From NCBI GenBank assembly GCA_049115715.1, contig JAGDZQ010000004.1:62001-126000 (forward strand): a DNA stretch of 64,000 nucleotides. The letters are read 5' to 3'. Positions 38,600-46,941 of the stretch are shown here, piece by piece (position 1 is the stretch's first letter; each line of letters begins with the position of its first letter). The translations under genes were made by a program, and so were the position numbers. The stretch is from JAMZMI01 sp049115715 (GTDB lineage Bacteria; Bacteroidota; Bacteroidia; Cytophagales; Cyclobacteriaceae). Below the pieces are notes generated by a model. That model searched no databases. It was not told where the DNA came from and was given only the letters and a program-made list of their open reading frames with translations.

Positions 38600-38630
38600 A
38601 ATTTGTTTAAACATTTCATTTGAACAAATT
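38600..38630. promoter_or_regulatory. Inverted repeat in the nqr promoter region
   Basis: AATTTGTTTAA (38600-38610) and TTGAACAAATT (38620-38630) are reverse complements with one mismatch and a 9-bp spacer. The repeat ends 5 bp upstream of a TATTTTTG -7 box, where the -33 region should be, a position suited to a repressor or activator. Confidence 0.45.
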
Positions 38631-38635
38631 TTTAC

Positions 38636-38643
38636 TATTTTTG
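38636..38643 (+). promoter_or_regulatory. Predicted -7 box of the nqr operon
   Basis: TATTTTTG matches TAnnTTTG, 31 nt before the nqrA ATG. A TTTG at the usual spacing is not present (13 or 30 nt instead), which would fit an activator-dependent promoter together with the adjacent inverted repeat. Confidence 0.45.
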
Positions 38644-38674
38644 CACAGATTTTCAAGCACACCGAACATTAAAA

Positions 38675-40039
38675 ATGTCGAAAACGATCAAGCTAAAGAA
38701 AGGTTTTAATCTAAACCTTGCTGGGAAACCAGAAAATAAAATCACCGAAATATCTCAACCTGAAACATTTGCCCTGAAACCAACTGATTTTCCGGGAATT
38801 GATCGACCTAAATTAGTTGTTAAAGAAGGCGATAATGTCAAGGCGGGTTCACCAATATTTTATGACAAGCCTTTTGCTGATGTTTTTTACACCTCTCCGG
38901 TTAGTGGAGAAGTTGTAGAAATCAAACGAGGAGATAAAAGAAAAGTTCTTGAGATAAAAATATTAGCAGATAAAGAAATTGAATTTGAAAGTTTCAAAAC
39001 ATTCTCAGCTTCAGATTTAAAATCCTTATCGAAAGAAGACGCTGCATCTCAAATGATGCAAGGAGGCGTTTGGCCAGGAATTGTTCAGCGCCCATACGGT
39101 GTAGTTGCCAATCCTTCCAATGAACCTAAGGCAATTTTCATTTCAGCTTTTGATACCAATCCCTTAGCACCAGATTATTCGCTTACGCTGGAGGGTAAAG
39201 AGCAGTTCTTTCAAGCTGGACTAGATGTCCTGACGAAATTCACTTCCGGATCTGTTCATTTGAACATAGATGGATCTTCTGATGCACCTAAAATATTTTC
39301 ACAGGCTTCAGGAGTTGAAATCAATAAAATTTCTGGAGCTCATCCAGCAGGAAATGTAGGAGTACAAATTCACCATATTGATCCTATCAATAAGGGAGAC
39401 GTGGTTTGGACTGTAGCTCCATACTTTGTTGCTCAGATTGGTCAGCTATTCTTGGAAGGGAAGTACGATGCTTCCAAGCTTGTTGCTTTGACCGGTTCAA
39501 GTGTTCAAAATCCATCTTATGTTAAAACATATACAGGAGCACAGTTAACTAAACTTACAGAGGCCAATGTTGAATCTGGTAAGAATAGATACATCTCGGG
39601 AAATGTGCTTTCAGGCGAAGCTGTTGGGAAGGAAGGATACTTAGGTTTTTATGACAGTCAACTTACGGTTATTCCAGAAGGTGATTATGAAGAGTTTTTG
39701 GGTTGGATTAAACCTTCAGCTTCTAAACTAAGCTTTCACAAAGCATTTGGATTGCTTTCGTTTCTCAACTCGAAAAAAGAATATCAAGTAGATACAAATA
39801 CCCACGGTGAGCAACGATCTTTTGTCGTGTCAGGGGAGTTTGAAAAAGTATTGCCTATGGATATTCTTCCTACTTATCTTTTCAAAGCCATCTTGGCTAA
39901 TGATTATGATGAAATGGAAGCACTGGGGATTTTTGAATTGATAGAAGAAGATGTCGCACTTTGCGAATTTATCGATCCTTCTAAAAACGATCTTCAAGGT
40001 ATATTAAGACACGGAATTGATTTAATTCAACATAGCTAA
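38675..40039 (+). CDS. nqrA: Na+-translocating NADH:quinone reductase subunit A
   Basis: 454 residues. N-terminal barrel-sandwich segment with IDRPKLVVKEGDNVKAGSP and SPVSGEVVEIKRGDKRK, the SLBB-like HPAGNVGVQIHHIDPINKGDVVW region and the C-terminal FVVSGEFEKVLPMDILP portion are typical of NqrA. Soluble subunit facing the cytoplasm. It leads nqrABCDE, with 9-bp spacing to nqrB. The complex oxidises NADH, reduces quinone and pumps sodium outward. Confidence 0.96.
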   Translation: MSKTIKLKKGFNLNLAGKPENKITEISQPETFALKPTDFPGIDRPKLVVKEGDNVKAGSPIFYDKPFADVFYTSPVSGEVVEIKRGDKRKVLEIKILADKEIEFESFKTFSASDLKSLSKEDAASQMMQGGVWPGIVQRPYGVVANPSNEPKAIFISAFDTNPLAPDYSLTLEGKEQFFQAGLDVLTKFTSGSVHLNIDGSSDAPKIFSQASGVEINKISGAHPAGNVGVQIHHIDPINKGDVVWTVAPYFVAQIGQLFLEGKYDASKLVALTGSSVQNPSYVKTYTGAQLTKLTEANVESGKNRYISGNVLSGEAVGKEGYLGFYDSQLTVIPEGDYEEFLGWIKPSASKLSFHKAFGLLSFLNSKKEYQVDTNTHGEQRSFVVSGEFEKVLPMDILPTYLFKAILANDYDEMEALGIFELIEEDVALCEFIDPSKNDLQGILRHGIDLIQHS

Positions 40040-40048
40040 TAAAGTTTA

Positions 40049-41239
40049 ATGAAGTTATTAAAAGACTTGTTTGACGGCATTAAGCCGCAATTTGAAAAGG
40101 GAGGGAAGCTTGAGAAGTATCATACGCTCTATGAAGGACATAGAACGATTGTCTTCGCTCCAGACATTACTACGGGCAATAAAGGAACTCAAATTAAAGA
40201 TGCGGTTGATTTAAAACGTGTCATGTTCACAGTGGTGATCGCAATGATTCCATGTTTGCTATTTGGGATTTGGAATGTTGGACATCAACACTTTATCTCA
40301 ACCGGAGTTGAATCAACCCTAATAGAAAAGGTCATCACAGGAGCAATCGTGGTTCTTCCTATCTTGGCAGTAAGCTATGGAGTAGGTTTGATTACGGAAT
40401 TCATTTTTTGTGTAATAAGAAACCATCCTATTAGTGAAGGCTTTTTGGTAACAGGAATGCTAATTCCATTGGTTTTGCCCCCTACTATTCCTCTTTGGCA
40501 AGTAGCCATGGCAACAGTTTTTGCTGTTGTAATTGGTAAAGAGGCTTTTGGAGGTACAGGGATGAACATTCTCAATGTAGCCTTAACGGCTAGAGCATTC
40601 TTGTATTTTGCGTACCCTTCTCAGATTTCCGGTGAAGTCTGGACCTATTTCGGAAGTGTTGCACCGGTTGATGGATATAGCGGAGCTACAGTCTTATCTT
40701 ATGGAGCTACAGCAGTGGCAAATGGTTCTAACATGATGACAGACATGGCAGGACATTGGTATGCTGGCATGTTTGATTTTTGGAATATGTTTATTGGTTT
40801 AATACCAGGCTCAATTGGAGAAACCTCAACTTTGGTTTGTCTGATTGGAGCATTCATTTTGGTTTCGACTGGAGTAGGAAGCTGGAAAATTATTTTTAGC
40901 GTATTCGCAGGAGCATTTGCAATGGGTACACTCTTCAATATAATTGGTGGAAATTCTTTCATGGCTATGCCAGCTCACTATCACCTTGTTTCAGGGGGAC
41001 TTGCTTTCGGAGCTGTCTTTATGGCGACAGACCCAGTTTCTGCAGCTCAAACCGAAACTGGAAAATGGATTTATGGGTTTTTGATTGGAATATTGACGGT
41101 GCTCATTAGAGTTGTAAACCCAGCCTATCCAGAAGGAATCATGTTGGCAATTTTATTTATGAATGTTTTTGCCCCATTGGTTGATTATTATGTAGTAGAT
41201 GCTAACAAAAAAAGAAGACTGAAGCGTGCAACGATCTAA
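40049..41239 (+). CDS. nqrB: Na+-translocating NADH:quinone reductase subunit B
   Basis: 396 residues, about ten membrane helices. T214 in DGYSGATVLS is the covalent FMN attachment site of this family. The NVALTARAFLYFAYP and MATDPVSAAQTETGK segments are conserved. It is one of the two FMN-carrying subunits and holds the riboflavin/quinone-linked core. Overlaps nqrC by 14 bp. Confidence 0.96.
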   Translation: MKLLKDLFDGIKPQFEKGGKLEKYHTLYEGHRTIVFAPDITTGNKGTQIKDAVDLKRVMFTVVIAMIPCLLFGIWNVGHQHFISTGVESTLIEKVITGAIVVLPILAVSYGVGLITEFIFCVIRNHPISEGFLVTGMLIPLVLPPTIPLWQVAMATVFAVVIGKEAFGGTGMNILNVALTARAFLYFAYPSQISGEVWTYFGSVAPVDGYSGATVLSYGATAVANGSNMMTDMAGHWYAGMFDFWNMFIGLIPGSIGETSTLVCLIGAFILVSTGVGSWKIIFSVFAGAFAMGTLFNIIGGNSFMAMPAHYHLVSGGLAFGAVFMATDPVSAAQTETGKWIYGFLIGILTVLIRVVNPAYPEGIMLAILFMNVFAPLVDYYVVDANKKRRLKRATI

Positions 41240-41981
41240 TACTTACATCATTATTTTCTCGATCGTCCTTACAGTGGTTTTGGGCGGTATGTTGTCTCTT
41301 GCGTCTGTTGGTTTGAAACCAGCACAGGATAAGCAAGTTGAACTTGATACGAAAAAGAAGATTCTAGGAGCTGTGATGGATATTTCATCCATTGAAGATC
41401 CAAATGAACTATTGAGTCTCTATGATAAAAGAGTGAACTCAATCGTGATTGATTATATGGGAAATGAAATCAAAGAAGATAAAAAGGGAAATCCTGTAAT
41501 TGCTGAAAAGGTCAACATTCAAAAAAACAGCAGATTTGACATTGCAGATAGAATGTACCCTGTCTACATGTTTAAGCAAGATGATGGTTCTATTGGTGCT
41601 TACATCTTCCCTATGTTCGGAAAAGGACTTTGGGATTGGATCTCTAGCTATGTGGCGATCAACTCAGATTTGAATACAATTCGAGGTATTGCATTTGATC
41701 ACAAAGGAGAAACTCCTGGATTGGGAGCTAGAATCACATCAAGTGAAATCCAAGATAGATATGTAGAAAAGAAAATCTTCAATTCTCAAGGAGAATTGGT
41801 TTCTGTTAGCATGGTAAAAGGGGAAGGAAACCCAGGTCTTACTGATCATCAGGTTGATGGAATGTCCGGAGCTACTTTGACAGGAAAAGGAGTCAACAAT
41901 ATGTTGATCGAATATTTGAATTGCTATAAGCCATTTATTGACAAAGTAAAATCTGGAACCGCAAGCGTCGCGCTTAATTAA
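41226..41981 (+). CDS. nqrC: Na+-translocating NADH:quinone reductase subunit C
   Basis: 251 residues with one N-terminal helix (about 8-27) and a periplasmic FMN-binding domain. The covalent FMN threonine is T217 in DGMSGATLTG. TPGLGARI (163-170) is conserved in NqrC and RnfG. The gene starts 14 bp inside nqrB. Confidence 0.96.
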   Translation: MQRSNTYIIIFSIVLTVVLGGMLSLASVGLKPAQDKQVELDTKKKILGAVMDISSIEDPNELLSLYDKRVNSIVIDYMGNEIKEDKKGNPVIAEKVNIQKNSRFDIADRMYPVYMFKQDDGSIGAYIFPMFGKGLWDWISSYVAINSDLNTIRGIAFDHKGETPGLGARITSSEIQDRYVEKKIFNSQGELVSVSMVKGEGNPGLTDHQVDGMSGATLTGKGVNNMLIEYLNCYKPFIDKVKSGTASVALN

Positions 41982-41990
41982 TTAAGGACT

Positions 41991-42665
41991 ATGAGTACAG
42001 ATACTATAGAAGCTGAAGTAAAAAAAGAAGTAAAGCCCTCAGAGCCTTTACTTTCTAAAAGAAGAAAACAGATTGTAAAAGATCCCTTGAGTGAAGATAA
42101 CCCAATTACCATTCAGGTATTAGGTATATGCTCAGCCTTGGCGATTACAATCAAAATGGAACCTACGATTGTAATGTCGATTGCCGTTATTTTCGTAATT
42201 GTATTCTCAAATCTTATCATATCAATGATGAGAAATTTAATCCCGGGTCGCGTCAGGATCATTGTACAACTTGCAGTGATTGCTACGCTTGTAACACTCG
42301 TAAGCGAAGTATTGAAGGCATATTACTTTGATATGTACAAAGTACTGGGAGCGTTTGTAGGTCTGATCATTACAAACTGTATTGTAATGGGTAGACTGGA
42401 AGCATTTGCAATGGCAAACAAGCCATATGACTCTATTCTTGATGGACTAGGAAGTGGTTTTGGATACGCATGGATTATTTTGGTTGTTGCTTTTTTTAGA
42501 GAATTATTTGGATCAGGATCAATATTAAACTTCAAAGTGTTTGAAGCTATGGGATGGGATTCTTTTCCGACAAATGGATTGATGGTAGATTCGATAGGAG
42601 CCTTTATGGTATTAGGAATACTGATATGGGTTCAAAGAACAAAAACTGGTTACGTAGAGCACTAA
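41991..42665 (+). CDS. nqrD: Na+-translocating NADH:quinone reductase subunit D
   Basis: 224 residues with a hydrophilic N-terminus of about 40 residues before six membrane helices. The paired half-helices carry the cysteines GICSAL and TNCIVMGR that, with NqrE, bind the membrane-embedded 2Fe-2S centre. The N-terminal extension with charged residues is longer than in Vibrio. Nine bp separate it from nqrE. Confidence 0.95.
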   Translation: MSTDTIEAEVKKEVKPSEPLLSKRRKQIVKDPLSEDNPITIQVLGICSALAITIKMEPTIVMSIAVIFVIVFSNLIISMMRNLIPGRVRIIVQLAVIATLVTLVSEVLKAYYFDMYKVLGAFVGLIITNCIVMGRLEAFAMANKPYDSILDGLGSGFGYAWIILVVAFFRELFGSGSILNFKVFEAMGWDSFPTNGLMVDSIGAFMVLGILIWVQRTKTGYVEH

Positions 42666-42674
42666 GATTTAGAC

Positions 42675-43286
42675 ATGGAAATATTTAATATAGCACTTAA
42701 GGCCACTTTTATTGACAATATGATCTTTGCCTATTTCTTAGGTATGTGTTCATTTTTGGCAGTATCCAAAAAGGTATCTACGGCATTTGGTTTAGGACTG
42801 GCGGTTATTTTCGTACTTACGATAACAACTCCGGTTAACTGGCTGCTACAAGAGTTTGTTCTTAAGGAAGGAGCTTTGAAGTGGATGGGAGCAAGTTTTG
42901 AAACTGTTGATCTTACTTTTCTGCAGTTTATCATGTTCATAGCAGTAATTGCCTCAATGGTACAGCTTGTGGAAATGATAATTGAGAAATTTTCACCAGC
43001 ACTATATGGCTCTTTAGGGATTTTTCTTCCTCTAATTGCAGTAAACTGCTCAATCCTTGGAGCCTCATTGTTCATGGTTCAAAGAGATTATACAATTGCT
43101 CAAGCAACTTCATATGGGTTTGGATCAGGTTTTGGATGGTTTTTGGCAATCATTGCTTTGGCAGCAATTCGTGAAAAATTAAAATACTCTCACGTACCCG
43201 CAGGACTTAAAGGTCTAGGTATTACAATGCTGATAACAGGACTGATGGGACTTGCATTTAAATCTTTCATCGGTATTGCCCTTTAA
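42675..43286 (+). CDS. nqrE: Na+-translocating NADH:quinone reductase subunit E
   Basis: 203 residues, six membrane helices, homologous to NqrD in inverted topology. Cysteines in GMCSFLAVSKK and NCSILGASLF supply the other half of the iron-sulfur site. A terminator follows directly, so nqrF, normally the sixth gene and the NADH-oxidising subunit, is not part of this operon. Confidence 0.95.
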   Translation: MEIFNIALKATFIDNMIFAYFLGMCSFLAVSKKVSTAFGLGLAVIFVLTITTPVNWLLQEFVLKEGALKWMGASFETVDLTFLQFIMFIAVIASMVQLVEMIIEKFSPALYGSLGIFLPLIAVNCSILGASLFMVQRDYTIAQATSYGFGSGFGWFLAIIALAAIREKLKYSHVPAGLKGLGITMLITGLMGLAFKSFIGIAL

Positions 43287-43309
43287 TAAAGAGTGAAAAT
43301 AAATAATTG

Positions 43310-43341
43310 AAAGGCATTGTCGTTAAGGCAATGCCTTTTTT
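43310..43341 (+). terminator. Intrinsic terminator after nqrE
   Basis: AAAGGCATTG (43310-43319) pairs perfectly with CAATGCCTTT (43329-43338), followed by a T-run to 43341. It closes the nqrABCDE transcript. Confidence 0.9.
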
Positions 43342-43370
43342 GTTGGAAGAATTTCTAAAATGATAATACA

Positions 43371-43925
43371 ATGCACCCACTGATTAACTATTTCTTTAAA
43401 GGTCTTCTATTGGTTGTTCCTATCGGGCTTACTATCTACATTATTTCTACAATGGTGGTATGGGTAGATGGTTTAATTCCAATAAATATACCTGGTATTG
43501 GGCTTTTGACGGTTTTGGTTGTTACCACAAGTATTGGCTATTTGGCTAATTCTTATATAGCCAGACCTTTTTTTGTCTCTATCAATAAAGCACTTCAGAA
43601 AATTCCCCTATTTGGATTTATATATACATCCATAAACGATTTGGTCACTGCTTTTGTAGGTGAAAAGAAGAAATTTGATCAGCCAGTGCTTGTCCCTTTT
43701 GATGAGAAGGGACATTTGCTCAAACCCGGTTTTATCACTCAATCTGATATGGAAGAAATAGGCCTTCCAGGAATGGTTACGGTCTATTTACCTCATTCTT
43801 ACAATTTTTCAGGAAACCTATTTATCGTCGAAAAATCGAAACTTGTTCTGATGAAAGGTAAGAGCACGAATATTATGAAGTATATAGTTTCAGGAGGAGT
43901 TTCTGGGAAAATAGGGATTAACTAA
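43371..43925 (+). CDS. DUF502 family membrane protein
   Basis: 184 residues. Two membrane helices (about 8-28 and 41-65) precede a soluble domain with IPLFGFIYTSINDLV, VPFDEKGHLLKPGF and VTVYLPHSYNFSGNLFIVEK, the conserved landmarks of DUF502. The biochemical role is unknown. It is transcribed after the nqr terminator and shows no functional link to it in sequence. Confidence 0.88.
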   Translation: MHPLINYFFKGLLLVVPIGLTIYIISTMVVWVDGLIPINIPGIGLLTVLVVTTSIGYLANSYIARPFFVSINKALQKIPLFGFIYTSINDLVTAFVGEKKKFDQPVLVPFDEKGHLLKPGFITQSDMEEIGLPGMVTVYLPHSYNFSGNLFIVEKSKLVLMKGKSTNIMKYIVSGGVSGKIGIN

Positions 43926-43966
43926 ATTTTATTTGGCGATTTCTTTAAAAATATATCTAATGTTTC

Positions 43967-43998
43967 TTGCCATTGAGAATAGTACGTGCTTATTTTTG
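43967..43998 (+). promoter_or_regulatory. Predicted promoter of the arginine/proline operon
   Basis: TTG (43967-43969), a 21-nt spacer and TATTTTTG (43991-43998) match the Bacteroidota consensus. Transcription would begin near 44005, only about 12 nt before the leader ORF, the short distance expected for a leader peptide attenuator. Confidence 0.6.
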
Positions 43999-44016
43999 TG
44001 CTAAGTTTTAGTGAAA

Positions 44017-44082
44017 ATGGAAAATAGAATTGTAATATCGATTTCTCTTAGGAGGCCAAGGACACCCAGGCGCCCTGCCTGA
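44017..44082 (+). CDS. Arg/Pro-rich leader peptide of the arginine operon (candidate attenuator)
   Basis: A 21-codon ORF, too short for usual gene finders. The first half is ordinary (MENRIVISIS) and the second is LRRPRTPRRPA. It has six arginines (AGA, then AGG four times and CGC once) and three prolines, clustered in the last ten codons. The operon below makes arginine and, through proC, proline. The ORF begins about 12 nt after the predicted transcription start and ends inside a hairpin, with another hairpin before the first structural gene. Position, composition and structure agree with ribosome-mediated attenuation. This is inference from sequence. A chance Arg-rich frame cannot be excluded. 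Confidence 0.6.
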   Translation: MENRIVISISLRRPRTPRRPA

Positions 44083-44115
44083 TGATATTATAATGGCTGC
44101 TTACGTAGCGAGCCA
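44067..44115 (+). promoter_or_regulatory. Hairpins of the arginine operon leader
   Basis: Hairpin A: CAGGC (44067-44071) with GCCTG (44077-44081), overlapping the last leader codons and the stop. Hairpin B: TGGCT (44094-44098) with AGCCA (44111-44115), with an inner GCT/AGC stem and one bulge. An alternative pairing joins GGCCA (44054-44058, within the Arg codons) to TGGCT (44094-44098) and would exclude hairpin B. Hairpin B is followed by a T-rich but interrupted tract, so a terminator role is uncertain. Confidence 0.5.
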
Positions 44116-44160
44116 GACCCATATTTCTCATTTTATCTTTTCTACTAAAGCAAATTACCC

Positions 44161-44775
44161 ATGAATAAATTTATCGTGTCAGTAGCTGATGCATCACATC
44201 AGTATCTCTCTGAGGAGATTTGTGATATGATTGCAGAAAGTGCAAAGCAAAGAGGAACAGGTATTGCTAAGCGCTCTCCCGATTATATTTCCCAAAAAAT
44301 TGCTTCAGGTCAGGCTGTAATTGCTTTATCAACTAAATCAGAGTTGGCTGGATTCTGCTATATAGAGACTTGGGGGCATGGTAAGTATGTGGCTAATTCA
44401 GGTCTTATCGTGCATTCGAATTTCAGAAAGCACGGATTGGCACAAGCTATCAAAGAGCGAGCATTTAAGCTTTCTAGAAAATTATACCCTCAAGCAAAAC
44501 TTTTTGGACTTACTACGAGTCATGCTGTTATGAAAATCAACTCTGATTTGGGATACAGACCTGTGCCATTCTCAGAACTAACGGATGATCAGGTTTTCTG
44601 GAGCGGATGTAGTAGTTGTGTTAATTACGATATTTTGACAAGTAAGAATCATCAAAACTGTCTTTGCACAGGGATGATTTACGATCCTTCTGAGAAAAAG
44701 AGAAAATGGGAGAAAAAGCGAAAAGAAGTCGCTGAAAAATTAATGATCTGGAAAAAAACAGTGAAAACGAAATGA
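44161..44775 (+). CDS. GNAT-family acyltransferase of the arginine operon (candidate N-acylglutamate synthase)
   Basis: 204 residues. The GNAT core is visible: AGFCYIETWG strand, GLIVHSNFRKHGLAQAIKERAF (acyl-CoA loop and helix) and LFGLTTSHAVMKINSDLGYRPVP. The C-terminal part has four cysteines (GCSSC and CLC) that could bind a metal, followed by a lysine-rich helix. As the first gene of the arginine operon it is well placed to acylate glutamate, the job of ArgA or ArgJ, which are not otherwise seen here. The donor (acetyl- or succinyl-CoA) is not determined. It overlaps argG as ATGA. Confidence 0.8.
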   Translation: MNKFIVSVADASHQYLSEEICDMIAESAKQRGTGIAKRSPDYISQKIASGQAVIALSTKSELAGFCYIETWGHGKYVANSGLIVHSNFRKHGLAQAIKERAFKLSRKLYPQAKLFGLTTSHAVMKINSDLGYRPVPFSELTDDQVFWSGCSSCVNYDILTSKNHQNCLCTGMIYDPSEKKRKWEKKRKEVAEKLMIWKKTVKTK

Positions 44776-45971
44776 GTGGAAAGAAGAAAATTGTATTAGC
44801 ATTTAGTGGTGGGCTAGATACGACCTACTGTGCAATCCATTTATCCAAAACGGAGGGCGAGGTACATACTATCACGGTCAACACCGGAGGCTTTACAGAA
44901 TCTGAAGTAGTTGAAATTGAAGCTAGAGCAAAGTCGCTCGGCTCGTCAAGCCATGTTACGATAGATGCAACGGGAGACTTCTATGAAAAGTCGATTAAAT
45001 ACCTTATCGCAGGAAATGTATTAAAAAACAATACCTATCCGCTATCAGTGAGTGCAGAACGCGTATTTCAAGCCACTGAGATTGCCAAGCATGCAATATC
45101 GCTCAATGCGGATGCTATTGCACATGGAAGTACAGGGGCGGGAAACGATCAGGTTCGTTTTGATATGATATTCAATATCATGTGCCCAGAAAAAGAAATC
45201 ATCACGCCTATTCGAGACATGAAATTGTCAAGGGAGGATGAAATTAATTTTCTGATTGAAAATGGGGTAGAGGGCAACTGGGAAAAGGCACTGTATTCTG
45301 TTAATCAAGGACTCTGGGGTACTTCAATAGGAGGAAAAGAGACTTTGACCTCCAATGAATACTTACCTGACAATGCCTTCCCTTCTCAATTAGAAGTTAA
45401 TGGATCAGAAGAAATCGAGATTGATTTTCTTAAAGGAGAACCAGTTGGATTAAATGGGAAGTCTCTTACTCCTATTCAATGCATAGAGGAAATAGGTGAA
45501 ATTGCTTCTAAATATGCTATAGGTCGTGATATTCATGTTGGGGATACGATTATTGGGATAAAAGGAAGAGTAGGTTTTGAAGCACCCGCTCCCTTAGTTA
45601 CTATCAAGGCTCACCACGCATTAGAAAAGCATGTACTTGGGAAAAACCAATTGCTTATAAAAGATCAGCTTTCGCTTACTTATGGGAATTTACTGCATGA
45701 AGGACATTACTTAGATCCGGTAATGCGAGATATAGAGGGTTTGTTTGATTCTTCGCAGAAGTACGTTTCTGGAAAAGTGAAGGTTCATTTTTCGCCATAC
45801 CGGTTTTATGTGATTGGAATTGAATCTGAAAACGATATGATGCAGTCCTCATTCGGTAAGTACGGTGAGGAAAATAATGCTTGGTCAGGAGAGGATGTGA
45901 AAGGGTTCTCTAAAATATTTGGCAATCAAAATATGATTTATCACAAAATACACGGAGGGAACAATGATTAA
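44772..45971 (+). CDS. argG: Argininosuccinate synthase
   Basis: 399 residues. The PP-loop SGGLDT (12-17) binds ATP. IAHGSTGAGNDQVRFD and the ENGVEGNWEKALYSVNQGLWG segment match the Bacteroidota branch of ArgG. It joins citrulline and aspartate. Starts 4 bp inside the acyltransferase gene and overlaps argC by 8 bp. Confidence 0.95.
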   Translation: MSGKKKIVLAFSGGLDTTYCAIHLSKTEGEVHTITVNTGGFTESEVVEIEARAKSLGSSSHVTIDATGDFYEKSIKYLIAGNVLKNNTYPLSVSAERVFQATEIAKHAISLNADAIAHGSTGAGNDQVRFDMIFNIMCPEKEIITPIRDMKLSREDEINFLIENGVEGNWEKALYSVNQGLWGTSIGGKETLTSNEYLPDNAFPSQLEVNGSEEIEIDFLKGEPVGLNGKSLTPIQCIEEIGEIASKYAIGRDIHVGDTIIGIKGRVGFEAPAPLVTIKAHHALEKHVLGKNQLLIKDQLSLTYGNLLHEGHYLDPVMRDIEGLFDSSQKYVSGKVKVHFSPYRFYVIGIESENDMMQSSFGKYGEENNAWSGEDVKGFSKIFGNQNMIYHKIHGGNND

Positions 45972-46929
45972 GGTTGGTATTTTAGGAGCGGCGGGGTATA
46001 CAGCAGGAGAACTTATAAGATTACTAATAAGTCATCCTGAAGTTGAAATAACATCGGCACAGAGTTCAAGTCAAACCGGAAGTTATTTACATGATACCCA
46101 TAAGGATTTGGTCGGAGATATTGATCTTAAATTCTCCTCAGAGATCAAGTATGATGAAATTAATGTGCTTTTTTTATGCAAAGGGCATGGAGAGTCAGCA
46201 AAATTCTTAGCAGAAGTCGATTTACCTTCGCGTTTAAAAATAATTGATTTGAGTCATGATTTTCGTTTGAAGCGAGACGGGAATGACTTCATATACGGAC
46301 TACCCGAATTGAATAAGGAAGTAATTAAGGGTGCTTCTAAAATTGCCAATCCAGGATGTTTTGCAACTTGCATTCAACTTGGACTTTTACCAGCTTCTAA
46401 AGTCGATGCTATAAACTCGGAAGTTCATATTTCAGGCATTACAGGTTCTACCGGTGCTGGCCAGTCTTTGAGCCCTACCTCTCATTTTTCGTGGAGAAAT
46501 AACAATATGAGCGTTTATAAAGCATTCACTCATCAGCACCTTTCTGAGATCGGACAAAGTTTAAAGCAAGTCTCAGGAAATGATTACTCAATGAACTTCA
46601 TTCCTTATAGAGGGAATTTTACTAGAGGAATCATTATTACCTCGTACTTTGATTCAAACCTATCGCTAGACGAAGCAAATACTATTTATAAAGATTACTA
46701 TAAAGATGAACCATTTGTTCATGTTGTGACTTCAAATCCGGATTTGAAACACATCGTCAATAATAATAAAGCGATTGTCTATCTGGAGAAACATGATGGG
46801 AAATTGATGGTCATCAGCATGATAGATAATTTGCTGAAGGGAGCTTCAGGACAAGCGGTTCAAAATATGAATCTTCTTTTTGGCTTAGAGGAATCCCTTG
46901 GATTGAAAATTAAATCCTCTGCATTTTAA
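45964..46929 (+). CDS. argC: N-acetyl(succinyl)-gamma-glutamyl-phosphate reductase
   Basis: 321 residues. GILGAAGYTAGELIRLL is the NADP-binding start, and the catalytic cysteine is C132 in NPGCFATC. The short ArgC form with ITGSTGAGQSLSPTSHFSWR fits the phylum. It converts acyl-glutamyl phosphate to the semialdehyde. Overlaps argG by 8 bp. proC, not argD, follows it. Confidence 0.95.
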   Translation: MIKVGILGAAGYTAGELIRLLISHPEVEITSAQSSSQTGSYLHDTHKDLVGDIDLKFSSEIKYDEINVLFLCKGHGESAKFLAEVDLPSRLKIIDLSHDFRLKRDGNDFIYGLPELNKEVIKGASKIANPGCFATCIQLGLLPASKVDAINSEVHISGITGSTGAGQSLSPTSHFSWRNNNMSVYKAFTHQHLSEIGQSLKQVSGNDYSMNFIPYRGNFTRGIIITSYFDSNLSLDEANTIYKDYYKDEPFVHVVTSNPDLKHIVNNNKAIVYLEKHDGKLMVISMIDNLLKGASGQAVQNMNLLFGLEESLGLKIKSSAF

Positions 46930-46941
46930 ACGAATACAATT

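Noticed and set aside
44074..44120. CTGATGA at 44079 as a hammerhead ribozyme core
   Set aside because: The required GAAA and cleavage-site arms are not found, and the bases are explained better by the leader ORF stop and hairpin.
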